From: Clostridia bacterium
GTDB taxonomy: Bacteria; Bacillota; Clostridia; UBA1381
Direction: 5' to 3'
Length of the DNA: 64,000 nucleotides
NCBI GenBank assembly: GCA_900756545.1
Contig: CAAEKO010000053.1
Span: 1 to 64,000, forward strand
Under the pieces are notes generated by a model, which saw only the letters and a program-made list of their open reading frames with translations, made no database searches and was not told where the DNA came from. Numbering within the stretch: the stretch's first letter is position 1; the number at the start of each line of letters is the position of its first letter. This document shows, one piece after another, positions 44,101 through 51,731 of the stretch. The translations under genes and the position numbers were made by a program.

Positions 44101-44580
44101 GTACGCGGCGTCCGGACTGCGGAGAATACGGAGGTCGCCATCGACGTGGATATGGACGCTTATATTCCCGAAAACTATATCGCCAGCCACGGCCAGCGGA
44201 TTGAAATCTACAAAAAGATTGCCGCGCTGGAGAACGAGGAGGATGTTTCCGAAATCACGGATGAGCTGATCGACCGGTTCGGCGATGTTCCCCAGGCAGT
44301 GTCCAACCTGATTGAGATTGCGGCAGTAAAGGCGGCAGCCCGGCGTGCGTGGGTTTATGAGATTTCCGCTAAGGGGAATAAGGCTGTTCTGCACTTTACA
44401 GAGGGGGCGCTGCAGGCTGAAACCGTACTTGCCCTGATTGGCAGATTCCCCCAAAATATATCGGTCGGCGCATCTGAACAGCCGGTTTTGACTTATAAGA
44501 ATGATGATCCGAAAAAGCTGCTTGGCAATATTAAATTTATATTACAGGCCATAATAGAATTGCAGACGGCGGAAAAATAA
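41104..44580 (+). CDS. mfd: Transcription-repair coupling factor Mfd
   Basis: Mfd removes stalled RNA polymerase and recruits UvrA. The 1158-residue protein has UvrB-like N-terminal domains (FPSKEYVFYNIEATG, QFSIRGGILDVYP) and the RNA polymerase-interacting domain GDYVVHQTHGIGQYAG. The translocase has Walker A GDVGYGKTEVALRAA, LLIIDEEQRFGV and MTATPIPRTLHM, followed by RGRVGRS and a C-terminal D7 domain. The ATG at 41104 is chosen over an upstream in-frame ATG because GGAAGG precedes it. Confidence 0.97.
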   Translation: MNLSNILDQYGEYRQFRAALDKTPVSVAGVAESAQAQLIYQSAQGRNAVVVTYSDMEAKALYGDLRYFSSHVQYFPSKEYVFYNIEATGREMEHQRLACLFSLTHSGEKTIVVTSLEAVLDYTAGYAEFADCSIRVEPGKRFDLARLAEKLVEMGYTREELVEGKGQFSIRGGILDVYPVYREDPVRIEFFDDEVDSIRAFDAMTQRSMEALDSEIIAPCREAVFSKEKAEEIILALRDKIKKLKRKKSDQSELIGTLEADIAQIRELGSFPAIDKYVSLIYGRVPTLLDYLDQDDLAFVIEPKRIAERAKSLEWEQGELMSDLSGRGILLLDGMQFWLEYAEMKDMLCRMRLVSLNTLSHSTLDYQYKAIFNFTTKTTVGFHGKVEYLYDDLAAWRRDGATVVILAGNRARGENLAGVLNDKGIACRFVTGVPEFEKGEVIVARGELRKGFEYPQIGFVLISDQEIFENSRKKRARKIENTNRIKSYTDINVGDYVVHQTHGIGQYAGIQKMVVGGVTKDYLKIQYQGTDSLYVPVDQMDMLYKYVGSTEKQLKLNKLGGTDWTKTKAKVKNSTKDMAKQLVALYAEREKTRGFAFSSDTPWQRDFEDTFLYSETDDQLRSIEEVKQDMENIKPMDRLLCGDVGYGKTEVALRAAFKAATDSKQVAYLCPTTILAMQHYDTFVRRMENFPIKIQMLSRFRTPAQQKTILKQLKTGEIDIIIGTHRILQKDLEFKDLGLLIIDEEQRFGVADKERLKEMKKNVDVLSMTATPIPRTLHMAMISVRDMSLLETPPENRYPVQTYVLEQSEAILVDAMKKELSRGGQVFYLYNRVQGIYRTAQWIQKMIPEAAVAVGHGKMKENELEDIMYDMVNGKTDILVCTTIIETGLDIPNANTIIIENADRMGLAQLYQLRGRVGRSNRSAYAYLTYRKDGVLSDTAEKRLRAIKEFTEFGSGFKIAMRDLEIRGAGNILGSEQHGHMDAVGYDMYCKLLKESVDEVRGVRTAENTEVAIDVDMDAYIPENYIASHGQRIEIYKKIAALENEEDVSEITDELIDRFGDVPQAVSNLIEIAAVKAAARRAWVYEISAKGNKAVLHFTEGALQAETVLALIGRFPQNISVGASEQPVLTYKNDDPKKLLGNIKFILQAIIELQTAEK

Positions 44581-44672
44581 GATATAATAAAACAACGAAG
44601 GAAAACTTTCAGGTTTTTTATTGTATCGGTGTGAAGCCGATGATATACGCAGGTTTTAAGGAGAGGTTAGAA

Positions 44673-45662
44673 ATGAAGAAGTATTTATTTGCCGTGCTGA
44701 TGGCCGTAACCATGCTCGTCACAGGATGCAGTCAGGAGAGTTATGTGGCGAAGGTAAACAGGGAAAAGATCACGCAGGACGAGTTAAAATTTTATCTGGA
44801 CAGCGTAAAGCAGCAGATGCAGGGAACGGAGATTTCCAGCGATGACGACTGGATGTCTACCGAGATCGAGGGCAAAGCAGCGATCGAGATTGCCCGGGAA
44901 CGCGCGCTTCAGACAGCGATTGATAACGTAGCGTATATTGAAATTGCTGATAAATTAGGGATAAAGCTCACTTCCGAGGATGAATCCAAAATCAAGCGTG
45001 TGAAGGACAGCATCGTTCAGCAATACGGCGGTGATACGCAGTATCAGGAGTTTTTGAAAACAGGCGGTCTTAAGGATGATTTTATTGAAATGCTGTGCCG
45101 GTCTATGGCGTGCTACGAAAAGCTGGCGTTGAGAGTGCAGGAGGAGCAGAGTATTTCTGATGATGAGATCAGGCAATACTATGACGAAAATCAGGAAGAG
45201 ATATCGGTAACGTACCGTAAAGCCAAGCATATCCTGCGGCTGACCATGGATATGACCACGCGCACGCCGCTGTCTGCGGATGAGATCGCTGAGGCGGAGA
45301 AAACGGCGCGGGAGCTGGAAAAGCGGGCGCAGGCAGGAGAGGATTTTGACGCGCTGGTTGCGGAGTATTCCGAGGACCCCGGCTCGAAGAGCCAGCCGGA
45401 AGGATATGTTTTCACAGACGGGGAAATGGATCCGGCATTTCAGGACGGCGTAGATAATCTTCAGCCGGATCAGATTGGTTTGGTAGAGAGCAGTTATGGT
45501 TATCACGTTATCAAGCGTCTGCCCCTGACCTTTGACGATGTTAAGGATAATATCCAGAATGTAATCCTGCGTGAGCGTCTGGAAGCGCAGATCGAAAAAT
45601 GGAAAACAGAGCTGGATATTAAAATTGAGAAAAATGAAGAGATATTAAGGACGCTGAACTAA
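44673..45662 (+). CDS. prsA: PrsA-like foldase lipoprotein (parvulin peptidyl-prolyl isomerase)
   Basis: The 329-residue protein has a lipoprotein signal ending in LVTGC and a SurA-N-like helical region. The parvulin domain (~190-290) is seen in YRKAKHILR, AEYSEDPGSKSQPEGYVF and VESSYGYHVIKRL. It folds exported proteins at the outer face of the membrane. The ATG at 44673 follows AAGGAG. It ends at a strong bidirectional terminator. Confidence 0.88.
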   Translation: MKKYLFAVLMAVTMLVTGCSQESYVAKVNREKITQDELKFYLDSVKQQMQGTEISSDDDWMSTEIEGKAAIEIARERALQTAIDNVAYIEIADKLGIKLTSEDESKIKRVKDSIVQQYGGDTQYQEFLKTGGLKDDFIEMLCRSMACYEKLALRVQEEQSISDDEIRQYYDENQEEISVTYRKAKHILRLTMDMTTRTPLSADEIAEAEKTARELEKRAQAGEDFDALVAEYSEDPGSKSQPEGYVFTDGEMDPAFQDGVDNLQPDQIGLVESSYGYHVIKRLPLTFDDVKDNIQNVILRERLEAQIEKWKTELDIKIEKNEEILRTLN

Positions 45663-45692
45663 AAAATCCTCCGGCTATGCCGGAGGATTTTT
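45662..45692. terminator. Bidirectional terminator between prsA and the PHP phosphatase
   Basis: A 14-bp perfect stem, AAAAATCCTCCGGC (45662-45675) with GCCGGAGGATTTTT (45679-45692), has a TAT loop and T-runs in both directions. Confidence 0.9.
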
Positions 45693-45696
45693 ATGC

Positions 45697-46527
45697 TTAC
45701 AGAGGGAGAAGGATAGGCTTTCTGTTTTCAAACACAGCATATTCCTTCACGCCGATAGACAATAAAAGCTGCCGTGCCTTCTCAAAATCGTAAGCTATGT
45801 GCGCTGGGGTATGGCCGTCTGAGCCGATGGTTATAAACTGTCCGCCCAGCTCGAAATACCGTTTGATAATGTCTTCATGTGGATTAGGATGCCCAAGGCC
45901 ATACTTGTAGCCGGAGGTATTTACCTCAATAGCCTTGCCAGCGGAAATGATAGTTTTCAGCGCCTCGTCCAGGATATCCGCGTACTTCTTATAGGTATAA
46001 AAAGCGTCTAACGGCGCTTTTTTGCTTCGTACATCCGGAATGTAGCGGACAATATAGTCAATGTGGCCGTAGGCGTCAAAATCCCAAAAGCTTTTTACGT
46101 TGTCAATGATAGACTGGAAATATTTTATGAGTCCGTCATGGACGGCGGTATTTTCCCAGTAATCGGGATAGTAGGGGTCTCGGTCAATGACAATGTGTGA
46201 AGAGCCGATGATGAAATCAAAATCCCGGCCGGCCAGCAAGGCCTGCAATTTGGGGATGATACCCGGTTTCAGGCCAAGCTCTACGCCCTTCAGAATTTTG
46301 ATCCTGCCGCTGTATTTTTTTTGCAGCCGCCTGATTTCCGCCAAGTATTTGTCCGCATCAAACTCAAAGAGTGTGCCGTCGGGGCAAATCGGGTAGTCGT
46401 AGTCGATATGGTCGGTAAAACAAATACGCTCCAAGCCAAGGGAAATCCCCCGGAGCACCATGTCCTCCATGGGTGTTTCCGAATCGCGGGAGAAGTCGGA
46501 ATGTAAGTGATAATCAGATAAAATCAT
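45697..46527 (-). CDS. Histidinol-phosphatase, PHP family (HisJ/HisK-like)
   Basis: The 276-residue protein begins MILSDYHLHSDFSRDS, with CFTDHIDYDYP, GVELGLKPG, IGSSHIV and TIGSDGHTP forming the PHP metal site. HisJ-type enzymes dephosphorylate histidinol phosphate in histidine synthesis. hisB (imidazoleglycerol-phosphate dehydratase) lies 0.8 kb away on the other strand, which supports that role. The ATG at 46527 follows AAGGAGG; the frame is open 38 codons further without a better site. Confidence 0.82.
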   Translation of the reverse strand: MILSDYHLHSDFSRDSETPMEDMVLRGISLGLERICFTDHIDYDYPICPDGTLFEFDADKYLAEIRRLQKKYSGRIKILKGVELGLKPGIIPKLQALLAGRDFDFIIGSSHIVIDRDPYYPDYWENTAVHDGLIKYFQSIIDNVKSFWDFDAYGHIDYIVRYIPDVRSKKAPLDAFYTYKKYADILDEALKTIISAGKAIEVNTSGYKYGLGHPNPHEDIIKRYFELGGQFITIGSDGHTPAHIAYDFEKARQLLLSIGVKEYAVFENRKPILLPL

Positions 46528-46599
46528 GGGATAGCCTCCTTCCATTTCGGCTTCATTATATAGCAAATCAATCTTTTTTGCAATATCTCCACAAAAGGT

Positions 46600-46628
46600 T
46601 TGACAATTTTGTAAAAATGGCATAAAAT
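46600..46628 (+). promoter_or_regulatory. Promoter of the cytidylate-kinase-like gene and hisB
   Basis: TTGACA (46600-46605), 17 bp and TAAAAT (46623-46628) lie 32 bp before the start codon. Confidence 0.75.
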
Positions 46629-46659
46629 AAAGATAGCACAAAAAGCGGAGGTGGCTGAA

Positions 46660-47289
46660 ATGGATAACTTTGTTGTGACGATTGCCAGAAGCTACGGCAG
46701 CGGCGGGAAGCTCATCGGCAAAGCACTGGCGGAGGATTTGAATATTGATTTTGTGGACCGTGAGCTTTTGCAGCTAGCGTCAATCGAAAGTGGTATCAAT
46801 GAAACGCTGTTCAACGAGGCGGATGAGGACGAAAAGCAGAAAACAGGGTTCATTTTCAAACGCGCAGCATACCGCGGCGGTCTGATTACCCCGGAGGAGG
46901 ACGGTTTCACCTCCAATGAAAACCTCTTTAACTACCAGGCTAAGGTCTTAAAACAGCTTATCAAAAAAGAATCCTTTGTGGTCATGGGCCGGGCGGCAAA
47001 TTATGTCCTTAGGAATTATCCGAACGTGGTCAGCATAAACGTGCAGGCTCCCCATGATTTTTTGGTCAGGACAGCCATGGAGAAAATGAAAATCAGCCAA
47101 AAGGACGCCGAACGATATGTGAGCAGGATCAATAAATACCGGGCGGAGTATCACCAGTATTACACTGGGAAGGACTGGACAGACCCAACCCAGTATGACC
47201 TGACCTTAAACAGCGGCAAAATCGGCATTGAAAACTGCGTGACGCTCATTAAGGATTACCTGCGAATGAAATTGAAAATTGAGATTTAA
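46660..47289 (+). CDS. Cytidylate kinase-like family protein
   Basis: The 209-residue P-loop protein has VVTIARSYGSGGKLIGKALA, a GSGG-type loop of the cytidylate kinase-2 family, then DFVDRELLQLA and VVMGRAANYVL. The middle third matches the nucleotide-monophosphate kinase fold, but the substrate is unproven. Similar genes are common and multi-copy in Clostridia. ATG at 46660 follows CGGAGG. hisB follows after 12 bp. Confidence 0.8.
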   Translation: MDNFVVTIARSYGSGGKLIGKALAEDLNIDFVDRELLQLASIESGINETLFNEADEDEKQKTGFIFKRAAYRGGLITPEEDGFTSNENLFNYQAKVLKQLIKKESFVVMGRAANYVLRNYPNVVSINVQAPHDFLVRTAMEKMKISQKDAERYVSRINKYRAEYHQYYTGKDWTDPTQYDLTLNSGKIGIENCVTLIKDYLRMKLKIEI

Positions 47290-47301
47290 AGGAGAACGGG
47301 A

Positions 47302-47892
47302 ATGGAAAAACGCAGCGCGGAAATTGTGCGCAATACGAATGAAACGAAAATCAAAGCGACGCTTTGTCTGGACGGTACAGGAAAAGGCGGAATTTCCACC
47401 GGGATCGGATTTTTTGACCATATGCTTAAAAGCTTTGCCCGACATGGCTTTTTTGATCTGGATATGGAAATCAAAGGCGACCTGGAGGTGGACTGTCACC
47501 ATACCATTGAAGACGCAGGCATCGTTCTGGGAACGGCGATTCAAAAGGCTGTGGGCGATAAGGCGGGGATACAGCGCTACGGCTCAGTGATCTTGCCAAT
47601 GGATGAGGCGCTGGTGCTCTGCGCGCTGGATATTTCCGGGCGGCCCTACCTTGTGTATGATCTGGATTTCAGTAAGGAATCGGTGGGCGGCTTCGACACG
47701 GAAATGGCAAAGGAGTTTTTCTACGCGGTATCCTACGCGGCAGGGATGAATCTGCACATCAAGCAGTTTGCGGGCGCAAACAGCCACCACATTATTGAAT
47801 GTGCGTTTAAGGCCTTTGCCAAAGCGCTGGACGCCGCCACAGCACAGGATCCCCGGATTCAGGGTGTGCTGTCTACAAAAGGAACACTCTAA
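47302..47892 (+). CDS. hisB: Imidazoleglycerol-phosphate dehydratase HisB
   Basis: The 196-residue enzyme performs the sixth step of histidine synthesis with a manganese site. FFDHMLKSFARHG, DCHHTIEDAGI and NSHHIIECAFKA are the conserved histidine-rich metal-binding stretches. No other his genes are adjacent except the probable histidinol phosphatase at 45697, so histidine genes appear scattered. It ends at a terminator. Confidence 0.96.
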   Translation: MEKRSAEIVRNTNETKIKATLCLDGTGKGGISTGIGFFDHMLKSFARHGFFDLDMEIKGDLEVDCHHTIEDAGIVLGTAIQKAVGDKAGIQRYGSVILPMDEALVLCALDISGRPYLVYDLDFSKESVGGFDTEMAKEFFYAVSYAAGMNLHIKQFAGANSHHIIECAFKAFAKALDAATAQDPRIQGVLSTKGTL

Positions 47893-47899
47893 ACCTACA

Positions 47900-47949
47900 A
47901 CGGACTAACGAATTATCAAAAAATAGATTCGTTTTAGTCCGTTTTTTTA
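47900..47949 (+). terminator. Terminator of hisB
   Basis: ACGGACTAACGAAT (from 47900) pairs with ATTCGTTTTAGTCCGT (ending 47941), with a bulge, followed by seven Ts. Confidence 0.85.
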
Positions 47950-47987
47950 TAGAGATTTATAAATTTAAAAAAAACAAGAAAATAAAG

Positions 47988-48016
47988 TTGTAATTTGCAT
48001 AAAAATATTATATAAT
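47988..48016 (+). promoter_or_regulatory. Promoter of cysE-cysS
   Basis: TTGTAA (47988-47993), 17 bp and TATAAT (48011-48016). Because the -10 overlaps an in-frame ATG at 48015, that ATG cannot be the cysE start. Confidence 0.65.
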
Positions 48017-48068
48017 GAAAGCTGGTATTGTATGGTTAAGAAGGATCGAAAGGACGGTGACGGCGGGA

Positions 48069-48746
48069 ATGCTGTTTAAATCCATCCGGCGTGACGTTAA
48101 GGCGGTTTTGGAACGCGACCCTGCCGCACGGAACGGATTTGAGGTGTTTTTCCTCTATCCCGGCGTAGCCGCCGTAATATGGCATAGGGCGGCGCACTTT
48201 TTTTACAAGCATCATTTGAAGTTTATTGCACGGTGGATTTCCCAGTGCGTCCGGTTCTGGACGGGCATTGAGATTCATCCCGGCGCGGTGATCGGCAAAG
48301 GGCTGTTTATCGACCATGGTATGGGGGTTGTGATTGGGGAGACCACGGTGATCGGCGATAATTGCACCCTGTATCAGGGCGTGACCCTGGGCGGAACGGG
48401 TAAGGAAAAAGGAAAACGCCATCCTACCCTGGGCAATAACGTCATGGTGGGCAGCGGCGCCAAGGTATTGGGGCCGTTTAAGGTGGGCGATAATTCTAAG
48501 ATCGCCGCCGGCGCAGTTGTGCTTTCGGAGGTTCCGCCCAATTCCACCTGTGTGGGCGTGCCCGCGCGGATCGTGAAACGGGAGGGCGTGCGCGTGGCAG
48601 TGGATTTGGACCAGGTGACGATTCCCGACCCGATTTCCCTGCAGATGTGTACGCTTTCGGTGCATGTGGCTGGGCTTGAAAAGAGAATAAAAGAGCTGGA
48701 GGAACAGCTGGCAGAAAAAGAGGATGGTAAAGATGAGAATATATAA
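48069..48746 (+). CDS. cysE: Serine O-acetyltransferase CysE
   Basis: The 225-residue enzyme makes O-acetylserine for cysteine synthesis. MLFKSIRRDVKAVLERDPAA opens the helical N terminus. The left-handed beta-helix reads GIEIHPGAVIGKGLFIDHGMGVVIGE with TLGGTGKEKGKRHPTLG. A short C-terminal coiled coil (RIKELEEQLAEKEDGK) is an addition. The ribosome binding site is weak. It overlaps cysS by 14 bp, the usual cysES pairing. Confidence 0.94.
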   Translation: MLFKSIRRDVKAVLERDPAARNGFEVFFLYPGVAAVIWHRAAHFFYKHHLKFIARWISQCVRFWTGIEIHPGAVIGKGLFIDHGMGVVIGETTVIGDNCTLYQGVTLGGTGKEKGKRHPTLGNNVMVGSGAKVLGPFKVGDNSKIAAGAVVLSEVPPNSTCVGVPARIVKREGVRVAVDLDQVTIPDPISLQMCTLSVHVAGLEKRIKELEEQLAEKEDGKDENI

Positions 48747-50142
48747 TACACTGACCCGGAAAAAGGAAGAATTTGTCCCCATTGACCCCAACGAGGTGAA
48801 AATGTATTCCTGCGGCCCTACAGTCTACGACTACTTCCATATCGGCAACGCGCGCCCGTTCATTATTTTTGACACCATGCGCCGTTACCTGGAATACCGT
48901 GGCTACAAGGTGAAATTCGTGCAGAACTTTACGGATATTGACGACAAAATGATCAACCGGGCGAATAAAGAGGGGATCACCGTCAAGGCGTTGGGCGAGC
49001 GGTTTATCGGGGAATACTTTAAGGACGCAAAGGCGCTGGGAATCCGGGAAGCGACTGTACATCCCAAGGCAACGGAAAACATTGACGCGATTATAGAAAT
49101 TATTAAAACGCTGGAGGATAAAGGCTATGCCTATGCGGTGGATGGCAATGTGTATTTTTCCACCAAGAAGTTCCGCGAATACGGCAAGCTGTCCAAGCAG
49201 CCTTTGGAGGATTTGGAGGCAGGCGCCCGGATTGATGTAAACGAGCATAAACAGGATGCTATGGATTTTGCACTGTGGAAAGCGCAGAAGGAAGGGGAGC
49301 CGGCGTGGGAAAGTCCCTGGGGCATGGGCCGTCCCGGCTGGCATATCGAATGCTCCGCCATGGCGAACAAATATCTGGGGAAAACCATCGATATCCATTC
49401 CGGCGGGAAAGACCTTGTTTTTCCCCACCATGAGAATGAGATCGCCCAGAGCGAATGCGCCAACGGGCAGTGCTTTGCCAACTATTGGATGCACAATGGG
49501 TATATCAATATCGACAACCAGAAAATGAGCAAATCCTTAGGAAACTTCTTCACCGTCCGGGATATTGCCGAAAAATATGATTATGAAATCATCCGCTTTT
49601 TCATGCTGTCGGCCCATTACCGCAATCCGGTAAACTTCAGCGATACGCTGATGGAGCAGGCAAAATCAGCGGTTGAGCGGGTATATACCTGTATCAGTAA
49701 CCTGCAGTTCCTTTTGGACAACAGCGAAGAACGTCAATTGAACAATGAGGAGCAGGCGTTGGAGGAGAAGCTTTCAGAATGCAGACAGAAATTTATCGAC
49801 GCCATGGACGACGACCTGAATACAGCCGGCGCCATCGCCGCCATTTTCGATATTGTTTATGCGGCAAACACGCATTTGTCCAATGAAGAGAAAAATGCGA
49901 AGGCTATCGTAGAAAAAACACTGGCGGCAATCCATGAGCTGGGCGATGTGCTGGGGTTGTTTACGAAGAAGGAAGAAGCCTCGTTAGATGAAACTGTGGA
50001 GGCGTTGATTGCGGAGCGGAATCAGGCACGCAAAGAAAAGAACTGGGCAAGGGCCGATGAGATTCGGGATCAGTTGAAAACCATGAATATTGCGCTAAAG
50101 GATACGCCCATGGGTGTGAAATGGAGTTATATTGAACAATAA
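48733..50142 (+). CDS. cysS: Cysteinyl-tRNA synthetase
   Basis: The 469-residue class I synthetase charges tRNA-Cys. YSCGPTVYDYFHIGNARPF contains the HIGN motif and the first zinc cysteine, GWHIECSAMA and HHENEIAQSE the remaining ligands. NQKMSKSLGN is the KMSKS loop. ATG at 48733 is 8 nt after AGAGG; ATG at 48724 overlaps that site. It is co-transcribed with cysE. Confidence 0.97.
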   Translation: MRIYNTLTRKKEEFVPIDPNEVKMYSCGPTVYDYFHIGNARPFIIFDTMRRYLEYRGYKVKFVQNFTDIDDKMINRANKEGITVKALGERFIGEYFKDAKALGIREATVHPKATENIDAIIEIIKTLEDKGYAYAVDGNVYFSTKKFREYGKLSKQPLEDLEAGARIDVNEHKQDAMDFALWKAQKEGEPAWESPWGMGRPGWHIECSAMANKYLGKTIDIHSGGKDLVFPHHENEIAQSECANGQCFANYWMHNGYINIDNQKMSKSLGNFFTVRDIAEKYDYEIIRFFMLSAHYRNPVNFSDTLMEQAKSAVERVYTCISNLQFLLDNSEERQLNNEEQALEEKLSECRQKFIDAMDDDLNTAGAIAAIFDIVYAANTHLSNEEKNAKAIVEKTLAAIHELGDVLGLFTKKEEASLDETVEALIAERNQARKEKNWARADEIRDQLKTMNIALKDTPMGVKWSYIEQ

Positions 50143-50159
50143 AATCCGTGAAATATAAG
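50132..50159 (+). promoter_or_regulatory. Candidate promoter of the structured RNA
   Basis: TTGAAC (50132-50137), 16 bp and TATAAG (50154-50159) overlap the end of cysS. Transcription would begin at about 50166, at the 5' arm of the closing stem. Confidence 0.45.
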
Positions 50160-50160
50160 C

Positions 50161-50435
50161 TGGGCAGCCCGCATGCTTTCAGGCACGTGCAGTGTAAATA
50201 CACGTCTGCGTCCTTTACACACACGATCTGCTTGCTTATTTCCGCGTTAATCGTTTATAAGCCGCCGCGGGCGGCATGGAGGATTCGTGTGAAAAATTAC
50301 ACGAATCAGATTTAATTGCCCGTGCGGTATTTTCGTTTTGCAAGCTAAACGAAAGCGCGCATGGGCCCTGATCTCCATTTAACGCCTTATCTGCCCACAA
50401 TAAGGAGTTAAAGCTTTTTATTACTATTTGTGGGC
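50161..50435 (+). ncRNA. Candidate structured RNA between cysS and mrnC
   Basis: Nested stems read from outside in. P1 is TGGGCAG 50161-50167 with CTGCCCA 50391-50397. P2 is GCGTTAA 50244-50250 with TTAACGC 50379-50385. P3 is ATGGAG 50276-50281 with CTCCAT 50373-50378. P4 is GCCCGTGCG 50318-50326 with CGCATGGGC 50358-50366. P5 is TTTCGTTT 50331-50338 with AAACGAAA 50347-50354. Side hairpins are 50192-50220 (7 bp), 50261-50275 (6 bp) and 50282-50307 (9 bp, perfect). GCCCACAA 50393-50400 can instead pair with TTGTGGGC 50428-50435, excluding P1. Hallmarks of SRP RNA, RNase P, tmRNA and T-boxes are not seen. It could be a leader of mrnC or a free RNA. Confidence 0.65.
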
Positions 50436-50456
50436 GGAAAGGCTATGGAGATTAAA

Positions 50457-50882
50457 ATGGAATTTACGAAAAAGCCGTGCCAGTATCCGCCGCTTGTTCT
50501 GGCCTATATCGGCGACAGCGTGTATGAGGTTTACGTACGAACGCGGCTGATTGCAGAAAATCCCGATTTACCGGCGCACCGGCTGCATGTTCTGGCGATC
50601 CGGCGGGTAAAGGCCCGGGCCCAGAGCAACAGTATGCTGGCGGTGGAGCCGATGCTCTCCGAGGAAGAGGAAGCTGTTTATAAGCGGGGCCGCAACGCAA
50701 AGTCGGCCACGATTCCCAAAAACGCTGATGTGGCGGATTACCGTAGGGCAACGGGATTTGAAGCCCTGGTCGGTTATCTTTATTTGAAGGGCGACCAGGA
50801 AAGGATGGAGAAGATTATGGAAACCGCGTTTGCAAACGCGGCGGACTCATCATATAATTTTGCAGAAGGGAATGGAAAATGA
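50457..50882 (+). CDS. mrnC: Mini-ribonuclease III
   Basis: Mini-RNase III matures 23S rRNA ends and consists of an RNase III catalytic domain without the double-stranded-RNA-binding domain. PPLVLAYIGDSVYEVYVRTRL carries the catalytic aspartate, and RGRNAKSATIPKNADVADYRRATGFEALVGYLYL the second acidic set. ATG at 50457 follows GGAG by 6 nt; ATG at 50445 is also in frame but only 2 nt from GGAAAGG. Following cysS is the conserved Firmicute position. Confidence 0.94.
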   Translation: MEFTKKPCQYPPLVLAYIGDSVYEVYVRTRLIAENPDLPAHRLHVLAIRRVKARAQSNSMLAVEPMLSEEEEAVYKRGRNAKSATIPKNADVADYRRATGFEALVGYLYLKGDQERMEKIMETAFANAADSSYNFAEGNGK

Positions 50883-51731
50883 ATGGAACAAAAGAGGATC
50901 ATTGAGCTTTCGATTATTGCAAACAGGGTCAGAAAAAACGCACTGTCAGCGGTGTATAGCGCCAAATCTGGTCATCCGGGCGGCTCGCTGTCTGTGGCGG
51001 ATCTTTTGACGCTTTTGTATTTTGAGGTCATGCATATAGACCCGAAAAATCCCAAGGATCCGGACAGGGACAGGTTTGTGCTGTCCAAAGGGCATACTGC
51101 GCCGGCATTATACGGCACGTTGGCGGAACGGGGTTTTTTCCCAGTAGAGGACGTGAAGACCTTCCGGCATATCGGTAGTTATCTGCAGGGGCATCCGGAT
51201 ATGAAGCATGTGCCGGGCGTGGACATGTCCACCGGATCTTTGGGACAAGGTGTTTCCGCGGCGGGCGGCATGGCGCTGGCGGCGAAGCTGGATAATAAGG
51301 ATTACCGAGTTTACGCGGCGCTGGGTGACGGTGAGCTGGAGGAAGGTCAGGTCTGGGAGCAGGCCATGTTTGCAGCCCATTATAAGCTGGACAACCTGAC
51401 GATATTTATTGATTTCAACGGCCTGCAGATCGACGGAGATATTCGAGAGGTCATGAACCCCACCCCGATTGACAAGAAATTCGAGGCCTTTGGATGGCAT
51501 GTGGTTTCTGCCGACGCCCATAATTTTGAAAGCCTGCTTTCAGCGGTTGAAGAAGCAAAGAATACAAAAGGACAGCCTACTGCGGTGATTATGCATTCCG
51601 TCAAGGGGAAAAACGTGTCTTTCATGGAAAATAACGCGGCATGGCATGGCGCCGCCCCCAATCAGGAGCAGTATGAGCAGGCGATTTGTGAGTTGGATGC
51701 GAAAATCAAAGAACTGGAGGCGGCATTATAA
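50883..51731 (+). CDS. Transketolase, N-terminal subunit
   Basis: The 282-residue protein is the thiamine-diphosphate-binding half of a split transketolase. It shows SGHPGGSLSVADLLTLLY, LSKGHTAPALYGTLAE and GDGELEEGQVWEQAMFAA (the GDG…N cofactor motif), with HGAAPN near the end. It acts in the non-oxidative pentose phosphate pathway together with the C-terminal subunit, whose ATG overlaps this stop by one base. Split transketolases are common in Clostridia. Confidence 0.93.
   Translation: MEQKRIIELSIIANRVRKNALSAVYSAKSGHPGGSLSVADLLTLLYFEVMHIDPKNPKDPDRDRFVLSKGHTAPALYGTLAERGFFPVEDVKTFRHIGSYLQGHPDMKHVPGVDMSTGSLGQGVSAAGGMALAAKLDNKDYRVYAALGDGELEEGQVWEQAMFAAHYKLDNLTIFIDFNGLQIDGDIREVMNPTPIDKKFEAFGWHVVSADAHNFESLLSAVEEAKNTKGQPTAVIMHSVKGKNVSFMENNAAWHGAAPNQEQYEQAICELDAKIKELEAAL

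Noticed and set aside
48496..49494. 332-codon minus-strand frame opposite cysE/cysS
   Set aside because: It is antisense to motif-rich synthetase sequence, with no start signal or domain.
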